The translations under genes were made by a program, and so were the position numbers. The notes beneath the pieces are model-generated. The model was not told the origin of the DNA. It was given only the letters and a program-made list of their open reading frames with translations, and ran no database searches. Below are positions 7,704 to 16,846 of a DNA stretch of 35,656 nucleotides, piece by piece. Source of the stretch: CALEUX01 sp964608615 (GTDB lineage: Bacteria > Bacteroidota > Bacteroidia > Bacteroidales > Marinilabiliaceae); NCBI GenBank assembly GCA_964608615.1, contig CAZSQG010000038.1, positions 1 through 35,656 of the forward strand. The letters are read 5' to 3'. Each line of letters begins with the position of its first letter. The first letter of the stretch is position 1.

Positions 7704-9086
7704 TTAAATATTAACTTGCCAATAGCCCGATTTGTTGTTTCCCATACGTTTAATGATGTTCAGTTTTTTGAGTTTATTTATATTATCCAAAATTTTTCGT
7801 TTCGAAATATTTAGTTGAATTGATAATTCGTTCATCGACATTGTTTTGTTCTGTGTTAATAATTGAATTATTTTTTTTTGATTATCGGTTAAACCATCGG
7901 GGACTTTATCGGGGACCTTATCGGGGACCTTATCGGGGACCTTATCGGTTGATGTTTTTTGAATTTCGTAAATTAATTCAGCCAAAAAGCCATTCGATAC
8001 TTCCTTAAAGTTAAATTGCATGGTAGGGTATTCTTTTATTGCCTTGCGAATACGATTGAATCCAGTACCATATTTTTCGATGTCGCCGGTTAAGTAGAAT
8101 GCTTCCACAATCAATTTGTTTCGTGCCGAAGCTTGATAGTCGTCATGTTTTAAATCTTCGACCGACAAATTACCGTACAATTTACCGGGATTGAAAATGG
8201 TTAATTTATTGTCGAAAATTTTTATTTGTACATCGATGGTATTATTATAAGTACGGTGGATAATTGCGTTTAATACCAGTTCGCGAAGAGCCTCCAACGG
8301 ATATTCAAATATTTCGGATCGTTGAGTTGTTTTTCCGGTTATTTCGTAGGCAACTTTTAAGTGACCTAAAATATATCGTAAAGTTTCATCGACTGTTTCG
8401 AATAGTGTATTTCTAATTATTTTATCGTCGAGTATGATATCTGATGTTTTTAGCCTGCCGGCATGCACATCGAACATTAACGGTTTTTTTGCGAATAACA
8501 ACATTGCTGCATTGGTGGGCAAGTTGTTGCTGATGTATTTAAGCTTTTGTAATTTTTCAATGTTTGTACCTTCTAAATTCAGTCGACCTTTCTCATTTAT
8601 GCGATTGAAGAAATTTTCAATCCGTTTTGAATCGAGGTCTTTTATTGTTGCATTGGGGTAAATATAGGCATCCCATGAATATTGCATGGCCATTAAATAA
8701 CAATCAGATACTTCGGAAGCAACCATAAGATGATTCGAATTGCCAATGCGTTTGTAATACCGACCCTGAACCGATAAGGGTTTAACTGGATATTCCATTA
8801 CTCGAATTGCAATAATTTGTTTATCGTTGAGCTCTACAATTTCGATGTCGGGAATTAGCGATGGTTCTGTTTTACTTTTGATTTCGTTTATCCACTGTTG
8901 AATGCTTTCTTGTGCAATGGACACACCAATAATACTACCGTTATTCCGAACCCCAATATATACAACACCTCCTTTGCTGTTTGCAAATGCAACAAGTGTT
9001 TCAATAACTTCGATATTGAATGTGCTTTTGAATTCAACGGTGAGACCTTCGCCCTTCTCAATGCTATGTTGTATATCTTCAATCAT
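7704..9086 (-). CDS. AlbA_2 (Schlafen-type) DNA-binding / COG2865 protein
   Basis: 460 residues. The N-terminal AlbA_2 domain (about 10-125) includes EFKSTFNIEVIETLVAFANS and GGVVYIGVRNNGSIIGV. The middle has the GHKL-like region of COG2865 proteins: EALRELVLNAIIHRTY, then IFDNKLTIFNPG and GTGFNRIRKAI. A flexible segment of four KVPD units follows, then a C-terminal winged helix (about 400-455). Members are annotated as transcriptional regulators or ATP-binding proteins, but their biochemical role is poorly known. It is not a glycan gene. It sits in a segment (7698-9132) flanked by 94-base direct repeats and interrupts an otherwise tight GT operon in the same orientation, so it is best read as an inserted passenger. 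Confidence 0.85.
   Translation of the reverse strand: MIEDIQHSIEKGEGLTVEFKSTFNIEVIETLVAFANSKGGVVYIGVRNNGSIIGVSIAQESIQQWINEIKSKTEPSLIPDIEIVELNDKQIIAIRVMEYPVKPLSVQGRYYKRIGNSNHLMVASEVSDCYLMAMQYSWDAYIYPNATIKDLDSKRIENFFNRINEKGRLNLEGTNIEKLQKLKYISNNLPTNAAMLLFAKKPLMFDVHAGRLKTSDIILDDKIIRNTLFETVDETLRYILGHLKVAYEITGKTTQRSEIFEYPLEALRELVLNAIIHRTYNNTIDVQIKIFDNKLTIFNPGKLYGNLSVEDLKHDDYQASARNKLIVEAFYLTGDIEKYGTGFNRIRKAIKEYPTMQFNFKEVSNGFLAELIYEIQKTSTDKVPDKVPDKVPDKVPDGLTDNQKKIIQLLTQNKTMSMNELSIQLNISKRKILDNINKLKKLNIIKRMGNNKSGYWQVNI
7896..7943. repeat. Four 12-base tandem repeats within AlbA_2 gene
   Basis: The plus-strand unit ATCGGGGACCTT (first unit ends TTT) occurs four times head to tail and encodes the KVPD linker on the minus strand. 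The unit length is a multiple of three, so gain or loss of units would change linker length without breaking the frame. Confidence 0.93.
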
Positions 9087-9132
9087 GTAGTTTATGTGGC
9101 AATGGTTGATATTGTTAAAGGGCTTTTAAATA

Positions 9133-9226
9133 CTGTCATTTTTGCTTAGGGAAGAAGGTAGTTTTGTTTGTAAAAGTTGATAAGGTTTTCTTTATAATCG
9201 TTGCCATTATAAATTTTATGGCAGGC
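9133..9226. repeat. 94-base direct repeat, right copy
   Basis: Partner of 7604-7697. Here the repeat holds the true 3' end of the GT at 9146-10276 and an orphan ATG (9139-9137) matching the start of the GT2 at 6678-7610. With the left copy it leaves both neighbouring genes complete around the inserted AlbA_2 gene. Confidence 0.9.
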
Positions 9227-10276
9227 TTTAAACTGTTGTTTGTTAGTGCTTTGGTATAAGATTAAGTCCTCTTCCATATTTTGGATTTGTTGGGTAATGT
9301 CTTCCAACATCTCATTTGAATTGTTGTACACAGCCGGCAAATGCTCAAAATCGCTCGTGAAGAATTCCTGATTGTAAACGGCAAACGATACTCCTCCGGA
9401 AAAAACGGTTTCAATAAAATAAAAGTCCAGCCCCTCGCCAAAAGTAATCATGTATTTGGCATTGGCTATCAACTTTAAATAATCCATATAGGTAATGCCG
9501 TTTATTATCCGGACTTTAAAATCGGGCAGCTCTCTTTTAATTTTTTCAAGAATTTCCGTTTTCAAGTCATCTCCATCGGGCGACACTAATATCAGGTCTT
9601 CTTTCTCCTCAATGGGGGTAAATTGGTAACGCTCGGGGGTGGCATAAACTGACAATTTATGCAGGGGAATGCCATACTTATCCCGAATTTCCTTGGTTGA
9701 GTATTGCTGGTGGGCCGTGGTTTGGGTAACCGTGAATCCTTGCTTTACAATTCCCTGTATCACCTCTGGTTGTGGCATAATATCAATACGCTGGTTGAGA
9801 ATATTCAGGTGAATGGTTGGTGGCAAAAGCTGGGGAAACGCTTTTTTTATGTGGTAGATGAGTTTAGGGTTAAATTGGTATTCCGGAATATGTATCAATA
9901 CCTTCTTGAGATGTTTAAACCGGCATAGCTGGCTAAAGCGGAAAACCGTTATGTCGTTGGGGAATTGTATGTGCTTCAACAGCAAGTGCGCAGTTGGATG
10001 CGTCACCATAATAACCTCGCAGCCATGAATAGCTTTCAGTTTGCAGGTTTCTTCATAAATGGATGCGATGGATAAGATACCCCCGGAGATGTTGTCCTTT
10101 CCGGTAAACCAGTCGGTGCCATCAACAATAAAGACTATTAATTGCGTGATGGTTTTTTCATCCAGTTCTTTAATCAGTTGGGTTTGTTTCTTGCGAATGG
10201 TTATTTCGCGGAATACTTTTTTACGCTGGTTCTTGTAATAGATAAAACGAAGAAAAGATTTTATAAGTTTATACAT
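9146..10276 (-). CDS. Glycosyltransferase, GT-B fold (GT4-like)
   Basis: 376 residues. After a basic N-terminal stretch come VFIVDGTDWFTGKDNISGG and HGCEVIMVTHP, typical of a GT-B N-terminal domain. The C-terminal domain has LILVSPDGDD, FKVRIINGITYMDYLKLIANA and ITFGEGLDFYFIETVFSGG, in which EGLDFYFIE fits the EX7E spacing. The exact family is uncertain, but a sugar transferase role in this operon is likely. It starts 2 bases after the GT-C gene. Its GC content looks higher than that of the GT-C genes upstream. Its last codons are duplicated at 7604-7697. Confidence 0.75.
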   Translation of the reverse strand: MYKLIKSFLRFIYYKNQRKKVFREITIRKKQTQLIKELDEKTITQLIVFIVDGTDWFTGKDNISGGILSIASIYEETCKLKAIHGCEVIMVTHPTAHLLLKHIQFPNDITVFRFSQLCRFKHLKKVLIHIPEYQFNPKLIYHIKKAFPQLLPPTIHLNILNQRIDIMPQPEVIQGIVKQGFTVTQTTAHQQYSTKEIRDKYGIPLHKLSVYATPERYQFTPIEEKEDLILVSPDGDDLKTEILEKIKRELPDFKVRIINGITYMDYLKLIANAKYMITFGEGLDFYFIETVFSGGVSFAVYNQEFFTSDFEHLPAVYNNSNEMLEDITQQIQNMEEDLILYQSTNKQQFKACHKIYNGNDYKENLINFYKQNYLLP

Positions 10277-10278
10277 AT

Positions 10279-11907
10279 TTATTCTCTATATCTATAAAGA
10301 TTTATATCGTTAATGCCAGTTAAAGGAATTGTATCACAAATATTATATGTTTCTTTAATAAACATATTTTCTGGAAATTTATCATTAGCATTTTCCAATA
10401 AATAAATTTCATTAGGGATTTTTTTTACTTTAAAAAAATAGTATTTAACTAAGTCTTCATCGTAATTGTAATATACATAATGTGGTTGACAATTTAGCAG
10501 ATAAACATATCCCCATAATTCCTTTGATGATATTAATATTGATGAGTTAGTTGGAATAATTTCTTTAAGCCCCATAATTCTTTCAGCCCTTTTATGGTCA
10601 ATTTTTAAATCGAATATTGAATTATTATCATCTATTTTTACAGTTTGTTTTGATATTTTGTATCCATACCAACCATCCTGATTAATGAAGTTCGAAAATC
10701 GAACAAATGATATTATTAATGCTAATAGGACAAATGGGAGTAAGTATTTGTTTTTTTCTATACCATAATATAATAGAAATACAATAGCTGGCATTGCATA
10801 AAGAGATGCTCTAATACTAAAATTTACATCAGTACCCAATGATCCAAAGAAAAGAACTGAGATAAACATAAAAGAAATGATGTAATTGTTTTTATCTTTT
10901 GAAAAAACGCTATGAAAAAAAATAGTTGATATAATGATAAGAAATGGAGTGATTGGCGTAATGTTTACTGAACTACGTTTAAAATCAATTAACATAATGT
11001 AGGATAAGTAAGAAAAAAGAACTAATGATACAAATTGTAATGATGGTTTCTTGTATGTTTGTTTATTAATTATTAGCATAAGTAATATTGCCGGTAAAAC
11101 CACTTCTTTAAAAATATATTCAATGGTATTCTTTATCCAAAAAAACATTGGGATTAATCCATGAGTCTTATCAGATTGGACGGAAACTACAGTCGCTTTT
11201 AATTGGTCAATATATAAGTTTATTGGAACGATGAAAACAAAGAAGAAACAAATGCCAATAACAATACCTATTATAATAAAAAACAATATTCTTAACTTGT
11301 CTTCTCTTTTATCTTTCAGTATGATAATTATTGGAAGTAATACTAAAAATATGAAGGGAGTATTTGTTATCATAACAAAAAACAATTGCGAAACCAAGGA
11401 GCCTGTTAAAAGAGCCAGGATTGATGATTTTACAATGTTTTTTGTACTTATTGATAATAAAAATATGCCTATGCTAGTATAAAAAATAAAAATATTGATA
11501 GTGAAATAATTTGGGACTAATGTTACTGGTGGCCATAAAAGAAAGATGCTAAAAATAGAGGCAGGTAAAATGTAATACAGAATTTTTGTATTCGTGAACT
11601 TTCCAAAGCCAATAGAGAATATTATGCCACTTAATAATAGTAAAGCAAGAGTAATTATTCTTAATTCAATTAATCCAATTGGATATAATTCTTTTACATA
11701 TTCCATCCAATGGCTTGCTCTCGAAGATAAATTGGTAGGATTAATTTGAAGCAAATACCAAGCTTCATCACAAAAATTCAATCCCTTATTCAGCGAATAT
11801 ATTACTAGTAATAACACTATTAATAAAAACGTCCATAATAAAAATGATATTAATAAGAATTTTTTCCTTTCAAGAAAACTACTGACCTTGTTACTATGAC
11901 TAATCAT
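10279..11907 (-). CDS. GT-C-like polytopic membrane glycosyltransferase
   Basis: 542 residues with roughly twelve hydrophobic segments through residue 410, then a soluble C-terminal domain. The first extracytoplasmic loop carries FCDEAWYLL (D47, E48), the acidic pair seen in GT-C enzymes of the PMT/ArnT type that use polyprenyl-phosphate sugars. It overlaps the upstream GtrB-like gene by 8 bases. That coupling fits a pair in which GtrB loads a sugar on undecaprenyl phosphate and this protein transfers it outside the membrane to the exported polysaccharide. Role inferred from topology and context. It is very AT-rich, unlike the GT that follows it. Confidence 0.7.
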   Translation of the reverse strand: MISHSNKVSSFLERKKFLLISFLLWTFLLIVLLLVIYSLNKGLNFCDEAWYLLQINPTNLSSRASHWMEYVKELYPIGLIELRIITLALLLLSGIIFSIGFGKFTNTKILYYILPASIFSIFLLWPPVTLVPNYFTINIFIFYTSIGIFLLSISTKNIVKSSILALLTGSLVSQLFFVMITNTPFIFLVLLPIIIILKDKREDKLRILFFIIIGIVIGICFFFVFIVPINLYIDQLKATVVSVQSDKTHGLIPMFFWIKNTIEYIFKEVVLPAILLMLIINKQTYKKPSLQFVSLVLFSYLSYIMLIDFKRSSVNITPITPFLIIISTIFFHSVFSKDKNNYIISFMFISVLFFGSLGTDVNFSIRASLYAMPAIVFLLYYGIEKNKYLLPFVLLALIISFVRFSNFINQDGWYGYKISKQTVKIDDNNSIFDLKIDHKRAERIMGLKEIIPTNSSILISSKELWGYVYLLNCQPHYVYYNYDEDLVKYYFFKVKKIPNEIYLLENANDKFPENMFIKETYNICDTIPLTGINDINLYRYRE

Positions 11908-12847
11908 TTTTAATAGTTTTATCTAAAAATGCTTTTTCAATTACATACAGATTTTTCTTTTTTACCTGCTCCATGGTACGCCAAACATATTCTCCAATTA
12001 TTCCAAGCATAATCATTTGAATGCCTGAAAGGAATAAAAGAGCAACCATAATTGGAGCCCATCCTTGCAGTGTAATTTGACCAATAAGCTTTAGAATAAT
12101 TATTATAATGCCGTAGAAGAAAGAAAATAGACTAATAGTAAATCCAAGGATGGTTATCAACCTAATAGGCATAAATGAATAATTGAATATGGCATCAATT
12201 AGATATTTAATTTTCTTATTTAATGTCCACCTCGACTTTCCAAACTTTCGCTTTTCCCGTTTATATAAAATAAATTCAGGCTTAAAACCTGTGCTTAATA
12301 TTAAGCCTTGCCAAAATGGATTGGCATCATGGTTCTCAATAATTAAATCTTTAACTTTTTTGGAAATTAAGGCATAATCAAATCCACCTTCAGGCATATT
12401 ATTGAAAGCTAGCTTTTTGGTAAGGTTATAAAATAATTTACTGGTAAAGCGTCTATACAATCCTTCTTCACGTTCTTCTCTGGTACAAATGATAATTTGC
12501 CTTTCATTATCAATAGATATTGCTACCATTTGCGGAATTAGTTCCGGAGGATCTTGCAAATCGGCAGATATGTTAATAATCAAGTTTCCTTGGGCATGGG
12601 CATAGCCTGCCATAATTGCTGGTACTTGCCCAAAGTTTCTGGAGAATTTAATGATTTTAATGGTGTCAGGGTAATTGCTTTTAAGTTTTAGCAATTCATT
12701 AAACGAGTTATCCCCGGAACCATCATCAATAAAGATGACCTCAAAAGTCCATTGGTTATTTATTGAACTTGAAATTCGTTCATACAACGGGAAAAGAGAT
12801 TCTGCATTATAGTAAACAGGTACTATAATTGAAATTCCAGGAGTCAT
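11900..12847 (-). CDS. Polyprenyl-phosphate sugar transferase (GtrB/DPM1-like GT2)
   Basis: 315 residues. The GT2 domain has ISIIVPVYYNAESLFPLYER (5-24), VIFIDDGSGDNS (D41, D42), FSRNFGQVPAIMAGYAHA and the family hallmark SADLQDPPE (D96, D99). Two C-terminal membrane segments follow (about 227-252 and 265-289, the latter ending IGEYVWRTMEQ), as in GtrB and ArnC-type enzymes. The expected reaction is transfer of a hexose from NDP-sugar to undecaprenyl phosphate at the cytosolic face. It overlaps the 650-residue membrane protein by 4 bases and the GT-C gene by 8, so three coupled genes form a likely periplasmic glycan-modification unit. No GtrA-like flippase is seen. Confidence 0.9.
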   Translation of the reverse strand: MTPGISIIVPVYYNAESLFPLYERISSSINNQWTFEVIFIDDGSGDNSFNELLKLKSNYPDTIKIIKFSRNFGQVPAIMAGYAHAQGNLIINISADLQDPPELIPQMVAISIDNERQIIICTREEREEGLYRRFTSKLFYNLTKKLAFNNMPEGGFDYALISKKVKDLIIENHDANPFWQGLILSTGFKPEFILYKREKRKFGKSRWTLNKKIKYLIDAIFNYSFMPIRLITILGFTISLFSFFYGIIIIILKLIGQITLQGWAPIMVALLFLSGIQMIMLGIIGEYVWRTMEQVKKKNLYVIEKAFLDKTIKND

Positions 12848-14796
12848 TTTTCGCTTTTTAAAATATAGAACACTTGATTACTTTGGTAATCGTGAAAAGA
12901 GCTTTCAATAAGAGATTGAATTTGTTGAGGTAGTTTTAATTGTTTTGAACTCAATATGCACGAAATGTTGTTTTTTTTGATAAAATTTATTTGTGCTGCT
13001 TCCATTGTCTGTTTTTGATCATTATTGGCAAGGTAAAATTGGCCCATTGGGCTATCAATATTTTCTTTAATAATTTTAGCTGAAACAAAATTCGAGATTT
13101 GATTAGGCGTTGGAACCGATATTGAAAAGAAGGCTGATTTTTTAGCGATGAATTTAGCAAAACCGCCATAGGTAGCTAGACTAGGACGTGCCTTCATGCT
13201 AGAATTTTGAAATCCTGTGGTATCCACTATTACGACGCCAGAGTTCAATAAATATGAATAAGGTTTAACATCATCGATAAACTTCTGACTGAATGCAAAA
13301 GGAAATCTATTGTTTTTAATGTTTTTAAAGTGGTAATTTATAGTAATTAATGAAACGACTACTAACGGGAAAACAAAAGAAAAACGTCGAAATGATGGGG
13401 CATGTTTTAATTGAATCATTATTGAATTTGCGATTAAAATGGCTAACCCTATTTTCATGACAGGCATAAAAAAGATGTCGTCTAATTGCCAAGATTCATC
13501 ATTTGTTTGATAAAAAGCGTGTCCTATTAAACCCCAAACTAAAATTGAGGTTAGAGCAAGTAAAATAAGGAAATGGTCTTTTATAAAGGAAATTGCCTTT
13601 CTAATGGAAAATATAACGATAAAATAAAGGGGAATAAAAAATACAAGCATCTTGAAAAGTCCATAAACTGTAACCGTTTTTGCCAATTTGAAATCTATGT
13701 AGTTTAAAAATGATTCGTTCTTTCCTTTGCTTATTAATAAATGATTTGTATGCTCCCCTAGTAAATAATAAATAACACCAATACCAATGATGGTTATAAT
13801 CGGAATTAGTAATGGTTTGTATGAACATATATCGTTAAATTTTGAATTACTGTAAATTATAAGTGCCAATAAAAAGCTTAGTACTGGAGCATGAAAAAGA
13901 TAAATAATACTTAAAATTGGAAGGATGGAGATTAATAATGCGATTTTATAAGTGCTTTTATTTAGGTAAAATAACCACAACAAAGCTAGAAAAACATATG
14001 ATGGGGTGTATTTAAATGGAGCGGTTCCAAATCCACCAAGAAACTCAGCTCCCTTAATTCCTAACGAAGAAGCCGGGAAATACCCTACATAAAAGGTGAA
14101 AATTATACCTAATGTGACCAATAAGGCAGATTTGTTTTTTAAATAAACTTCAAAAACTGAAACAAAACTTAAAAAAATAAGAAAATAGCAATATGGAAGA
14201 AAAATGAAATTGTATATCTCCATATTGTTTAAAAAGAAAATTGCCTTGAATAAAAAACTGCTAATGTATAAATCGAAATAATGGTAAGGGGCAATACCTG
14301 AAATTGGGATATTAAGGAAATCATTGTAAAAAGTATTTTTATTCTCGATCCCTGTATGACTTAAATATTCGGCCAGTGTTATGTAATATGAAATATCCTC
14401 ATTTACGGCATTGAACTTAATGCCCATGATGTATCCGGTTGAAAAATATTGATATGCTATAAAGAGAATCAGTCCGGTTTGGAGGATTAACAATCCTTTG
14501 AATTCCTTTTTAAGGCCTTGAATAAATGATTCCTTTATGTCTGTTATGTTTTGTATTCTTGTTTTCGATAAGAATAGATAGATCAGGATAGCCAATAATG
14601 CAATTGTATATATGGTCTTAAATCCAGTAATAATTATTGCATAGGTTATTAATAGAAATAATGAACCAATGGCATATTTTATAAAAATGCCAGCGAATGT
14701 ATTTTGTTTATCAACAGTGAAAAATAAACTGGAGACTAAATTACCAGTTAGGTAGATAAGAAAAGAGAATATTAGCGCAACGATAACGTGAATCAT
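12844..14796 (-). CDS. Large polytopic membrane protein, GT-C-like
   Basis: 650 residues, about 13 hydrophobic segments up to about residue 490, then a soluble C-terminal domain of about 150 residues. The first large outer loop carries acidic and aromatic residues (AVNEDISYYITLAEYLSHTG), similar in placement to the acceptor/donor loop of GT-C enzymes, but I see no motif that fixes the family. It overlaps the GtrB-like gene by 4 bases (ATGA type). A lipid-sugar-dependent glycosyltransferase acting outside the membrane is the best inference. A polymerase/ligase-like role cannot be excluded, although an ABC-exported glycan would not need a Wzy polymerase. Confidence 0.6.
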   Translation of the reverse strand: MIHVIVALIFSFLIYLTGNLVSSLFFTVDKQNTFAGIFIKYAIGSLFLLITYAIIITGFKTIYTIALLAILIYLFLSKTRIQNITDIKESFIQGLKKEFKGLLILQTGLILFIAYQYFSTGYIMGIKFNAVNEDISYYITLAEYLSHTGIENKNTFYNDFLNIPISGIAPYHYFDLYISSFLFKAIFFLNNMEIYNFIFLPYCYFLIFLSFVSVFEVYLKNKSALLVTLGIIFTFYVGYFPASSLGIKGAEFLGGFGTAPFKYTPSYVFLALLWLFYLNKSTYKIALLISILPILSIIYLFHAPVLSFLLALIIYSNSKFNDICSYKPLLIPIITIIGIGVIYYLLGEHTNHLLISKGKNESFLNYIDFKLAKTVTVYGLFKMLVFFIPLYFIVIFSIRKAISFIKDHFLILLALTSILVWGLIGHAFYQTNDESWQLDDIFFMPVMKIGLAILIANSIMIQLKHAPSFRRFSFVFPLVVVSLITINYHFKNIKNNRFPFAFSQKFIDDVKPYSYLLNSGVVIVDTTGFQNSSMKARPSLATYGGFAKFIAKKSAFFSISVPTPNQISNFVSAKIIKENIDSPMGQFYLANNDQKQTMEAAQINFIKKNNISCILSSKQLKLPQQIQSLIESSFHDYQSNQVFYILKSEK

Positions 14797-14801
14797 ATAA
14801 A

Positions 14802-15419
14802 TTATTTTGCAGGATTTCCTTTTACAATTTGATTATCAGCAATGTTTCGTGTAACAACAGCCCCGGCACCAACGGTGCAATGGTTACCGATAATTATATC
14901 GGGTAAAACAATGGCACCGGCACCAATAAAGGTGTGGGTGCCTATTTGGCATCTGCCCAAAACAATTGCGCCGGGCCCAACTTCGCAAAAGTCGCCAATG
15001 GTCACATCGTGATGTACATTTGCGCGGGTATTTATTAAAACAGATTTACCTATTTGGACAGAGTTGCTTACGAATGCCATTTGCATTACGTTAAGGCCTT
15101 CTTTGGCCGTGACGTCAGAGGCAACCTGTGCATTAAAGGCAATAAGATTTGCAGGTTGCCCACCATTATCCATTGCCTTTTGCCATACAATATGTCTTGC
15201 TTTTACCCCTCCAACACCCAATATAAATTCAGGGGTGTTTTGGGCAAACCATTGTGCCATTTCGGCTTGGCTTCGCAATATCGTGAATTGACAAAAATAA
15301 GCGTCCAACTCAGCATCGGGAGTAACATCATCATAAAATGCGATATTATTAGTAACCCCATTTTTTTTTAGTACTTCAAATACTTCTTTGGCATGTCCTT
15401 TTGCCCCTAAAATCAGCAT
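14802..15419 (-). CDS. PglD/NeuD/VioB-like sugar N- or O-acetyltransferase
   Basis: 205 residues. The N-terminal Rossmann-like sugar-nucleotide domain starts MLILGAKGHAKEVFEVLKKNG. From about residue 95 the left-handed beta-helix hexapeptide repeats follow, with the family histidine in ANVHHDVTIGDF (H136/H137) and the cap VTRNIADNQIVKGNPAK. By family it acetylates a 4-amino-4,6-dideoxy sugar nucleotide with acetyl-CoA. The DegT aminotransferase at 16847-17926 is its natural partner upstream; the DUF4143 ATPase now sits between them. A VioA/VioB-type route to dTDP-4-acetamido-4,6-dideoxyhexose is inferred, not proven. Confidence 0.85.
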   Translation of the reverse strand: MLILGAKGHAKEVFEVLKKNGVTNNIAFYDDVTPDAELDAYFCQFTILRSQAEMAQWFAQNTPEFILGVGGVKARHIVWQKAMDNGGQPANLIAFNAQVASDVTAKEGLNVMQMAFVSNSVQIGKSVLINTRANVHHDVTIGDFCEVGPGAIVLGRCQIGTHTFIGAGAIVLPDIIIGNHCTVGAGAVVTRNIADNQIVKGNPAK

Positions 15420-15494
15420 GTTATATTCGTAAAGTTTTTATTGAAAAATTACAATAAAGAAATTCTCTGCAGAGGATATTATGTTAAAAACACC

Positions 15495-16745
15495 CTATTT
15501 AGTTAATAACCATTCCCAGGCAACCATTTTTTCTATACCAACAGGGAATTCGTAATTATTGTCAGAATGTGTAATTATTAGTCCCTTCTTTATGTTAAAA
15601 GTTGCCATAGCCTCTTTTAACCCATTTAGTTCACGTGAAATATTCAACTCGTCAATTGAATAAGAGACTTGAATAGCTTCAATAATTATCACTCCTTCTT
15701 TTATTAAAAAATCGCATTCGTTTTTACCACTAAAATAGTAGACTTCTTTACCTCGACGCAATAACTCTAAATAAATAATATTTTCGAGTAACCGACCTTT
15801 GTTTTGTGAAAAATTAAAGCCCAACCTGTTAGCAAACCCTGTATCAATTGTGTAAACCTTTTTAGGGTTCATTATTTGTTTCTTAACCGAATAATCGAAT
15901 TTTTTAAGGTAAAAGAAAAGATAACTTTGCTTATAGTATTTAAGATAGTCTTTAATGGAACTTAAACTTTTGATGCCTGAAATAGTTTGAAGTGTAGAAT
16001 AGGAGAATAACCTGCCAATATTAGACGCAAAATAGAGTCCTATTTCCTTAATTTCATTCACCTGATTTAAACGATATCTCGAAACAATGTCCCGATAAAG
16101 AATATCCTGAAAATAACTATTAATGAGCTCTAAGTCATTTTCTTTAACTACTAATGGAAACCCACCTGTTTCCATATATTGATTAAGGCTTTTCTGTACT
16201 AATGCTTTTTGTCGAGGGTTTGCTCTTTTGTGATTTATGTTACTTTTTTGATATTGTAAGTATTCGGTGAACGAAAATGGGAATAATTCGATAACCTTGT
16301 TTCTTCCGGTAAGGCTAGTAGATATTTCGGAACTTAATAATTTAGCATTTGAGCCTGTTACAAACACTTTTATTCCTTTTTCGTATATGCGATTTATAAA
16401 TTTCTCCCAATTCTCAATGTTTTGTATTTCATCAAAAAACAATATCGGTTCTTTTCCATATAATTCAATGTGTAAATTATATATATGGTCAAGTATTGAA
16501 ATGTCTGCAATTATTCGTTCATCATCAAAATTGAAGTAGCAATAATCTTGCTCTTCCAATTTCATTTTCTCTTTTAATAAAAATAATAACGATGATTTTC
16601 CACAGCGTCTTATGCCAGAAATTATTACAACTTGTTGGGTATTAATGTATTTTTCGGTTTCAATATCGCGTTCAATCAAATGATGCTTATTGTTGAAAAC
16701 ATCTTTTTGATCAAGTATTATTTCTTTTAATCTTTCTTTATTCAT
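15495..16745 (-). CDS. AAA ATPase with DUF4143
   Basis: About 416 residues from the preferred ATG at 16745 (MNKERLKEIILDQK); an earlier in-frame ATG at 16781 would add 12 residues unlike the family. The Walker A region reads VVIISGIRRCGKSSLL and Walker B ILFFDEIQNI, followed by KVFVTGSNAKLLSSE, a sensor-like block typical of these proteins. The C-terminal half is DUF4143, with a nuclease-like patch LRRGKEVYYFSGKNECDFLI near the end. Cellular function is unknown; they often occur as isolated accessory genes. It has no glycan role. It lies in the operon's orientation between an aminotransferase and its likely acetyltransferase partner, with short AT-rich gaps on both sides, so it appears to be a passenger. 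Confidence 0.88.
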   Translation of the reverse strand: MNKERLKEIILDQKDVFNNKHHLIERDIETEKYINTQQVVIISGIRRCGKSSLLFLLKEKMKLEEQDYCYFNFDDERIIADISILDHIYNLHIELYGKEPILFFDEIQNIENWEKFINRIYEKGIKVFVTGSNAKLLSSEISTSLTGRNKVIELFPFSFTEYLQYQKSNINHKRANPRQKALVQKSLNQYMETGGFPLVVKENDLELINSYFQDILYRDIVSRYRLNQVNEIKEIGLYFASNIGRLFSYSTLQTISGIKSLSSIKDYLKYYKQSYLFFYLKKFDYSVKKQIMNPKKVYTIDTGFANRLGFNFSQNKGRLLENIIYLELLRRGKEVYYFSGKNECDFLIKEGVIIIEAIQVSYSIDELNISRELNGLKEAMATFNIKKGLIITHSDNNYEFPVGIEKMVAWEWLLTK

Positions 16746-16846
16746 CTCCCAAATTTGAAATTGTTCTTTGTGGGCGAACAAATATATAAATAATTATTCA
16801 TTGACAGAAAACAATATACCTTTAATTTGTAATGAATAAAATGCTA

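Noticed and set aside
15463..15472. Palindrome CTCTGCAGAG upstream of the DUF4143 stop
   Set aside because: Ten bases, isolated and without a U-tract; expected by chance at this length.
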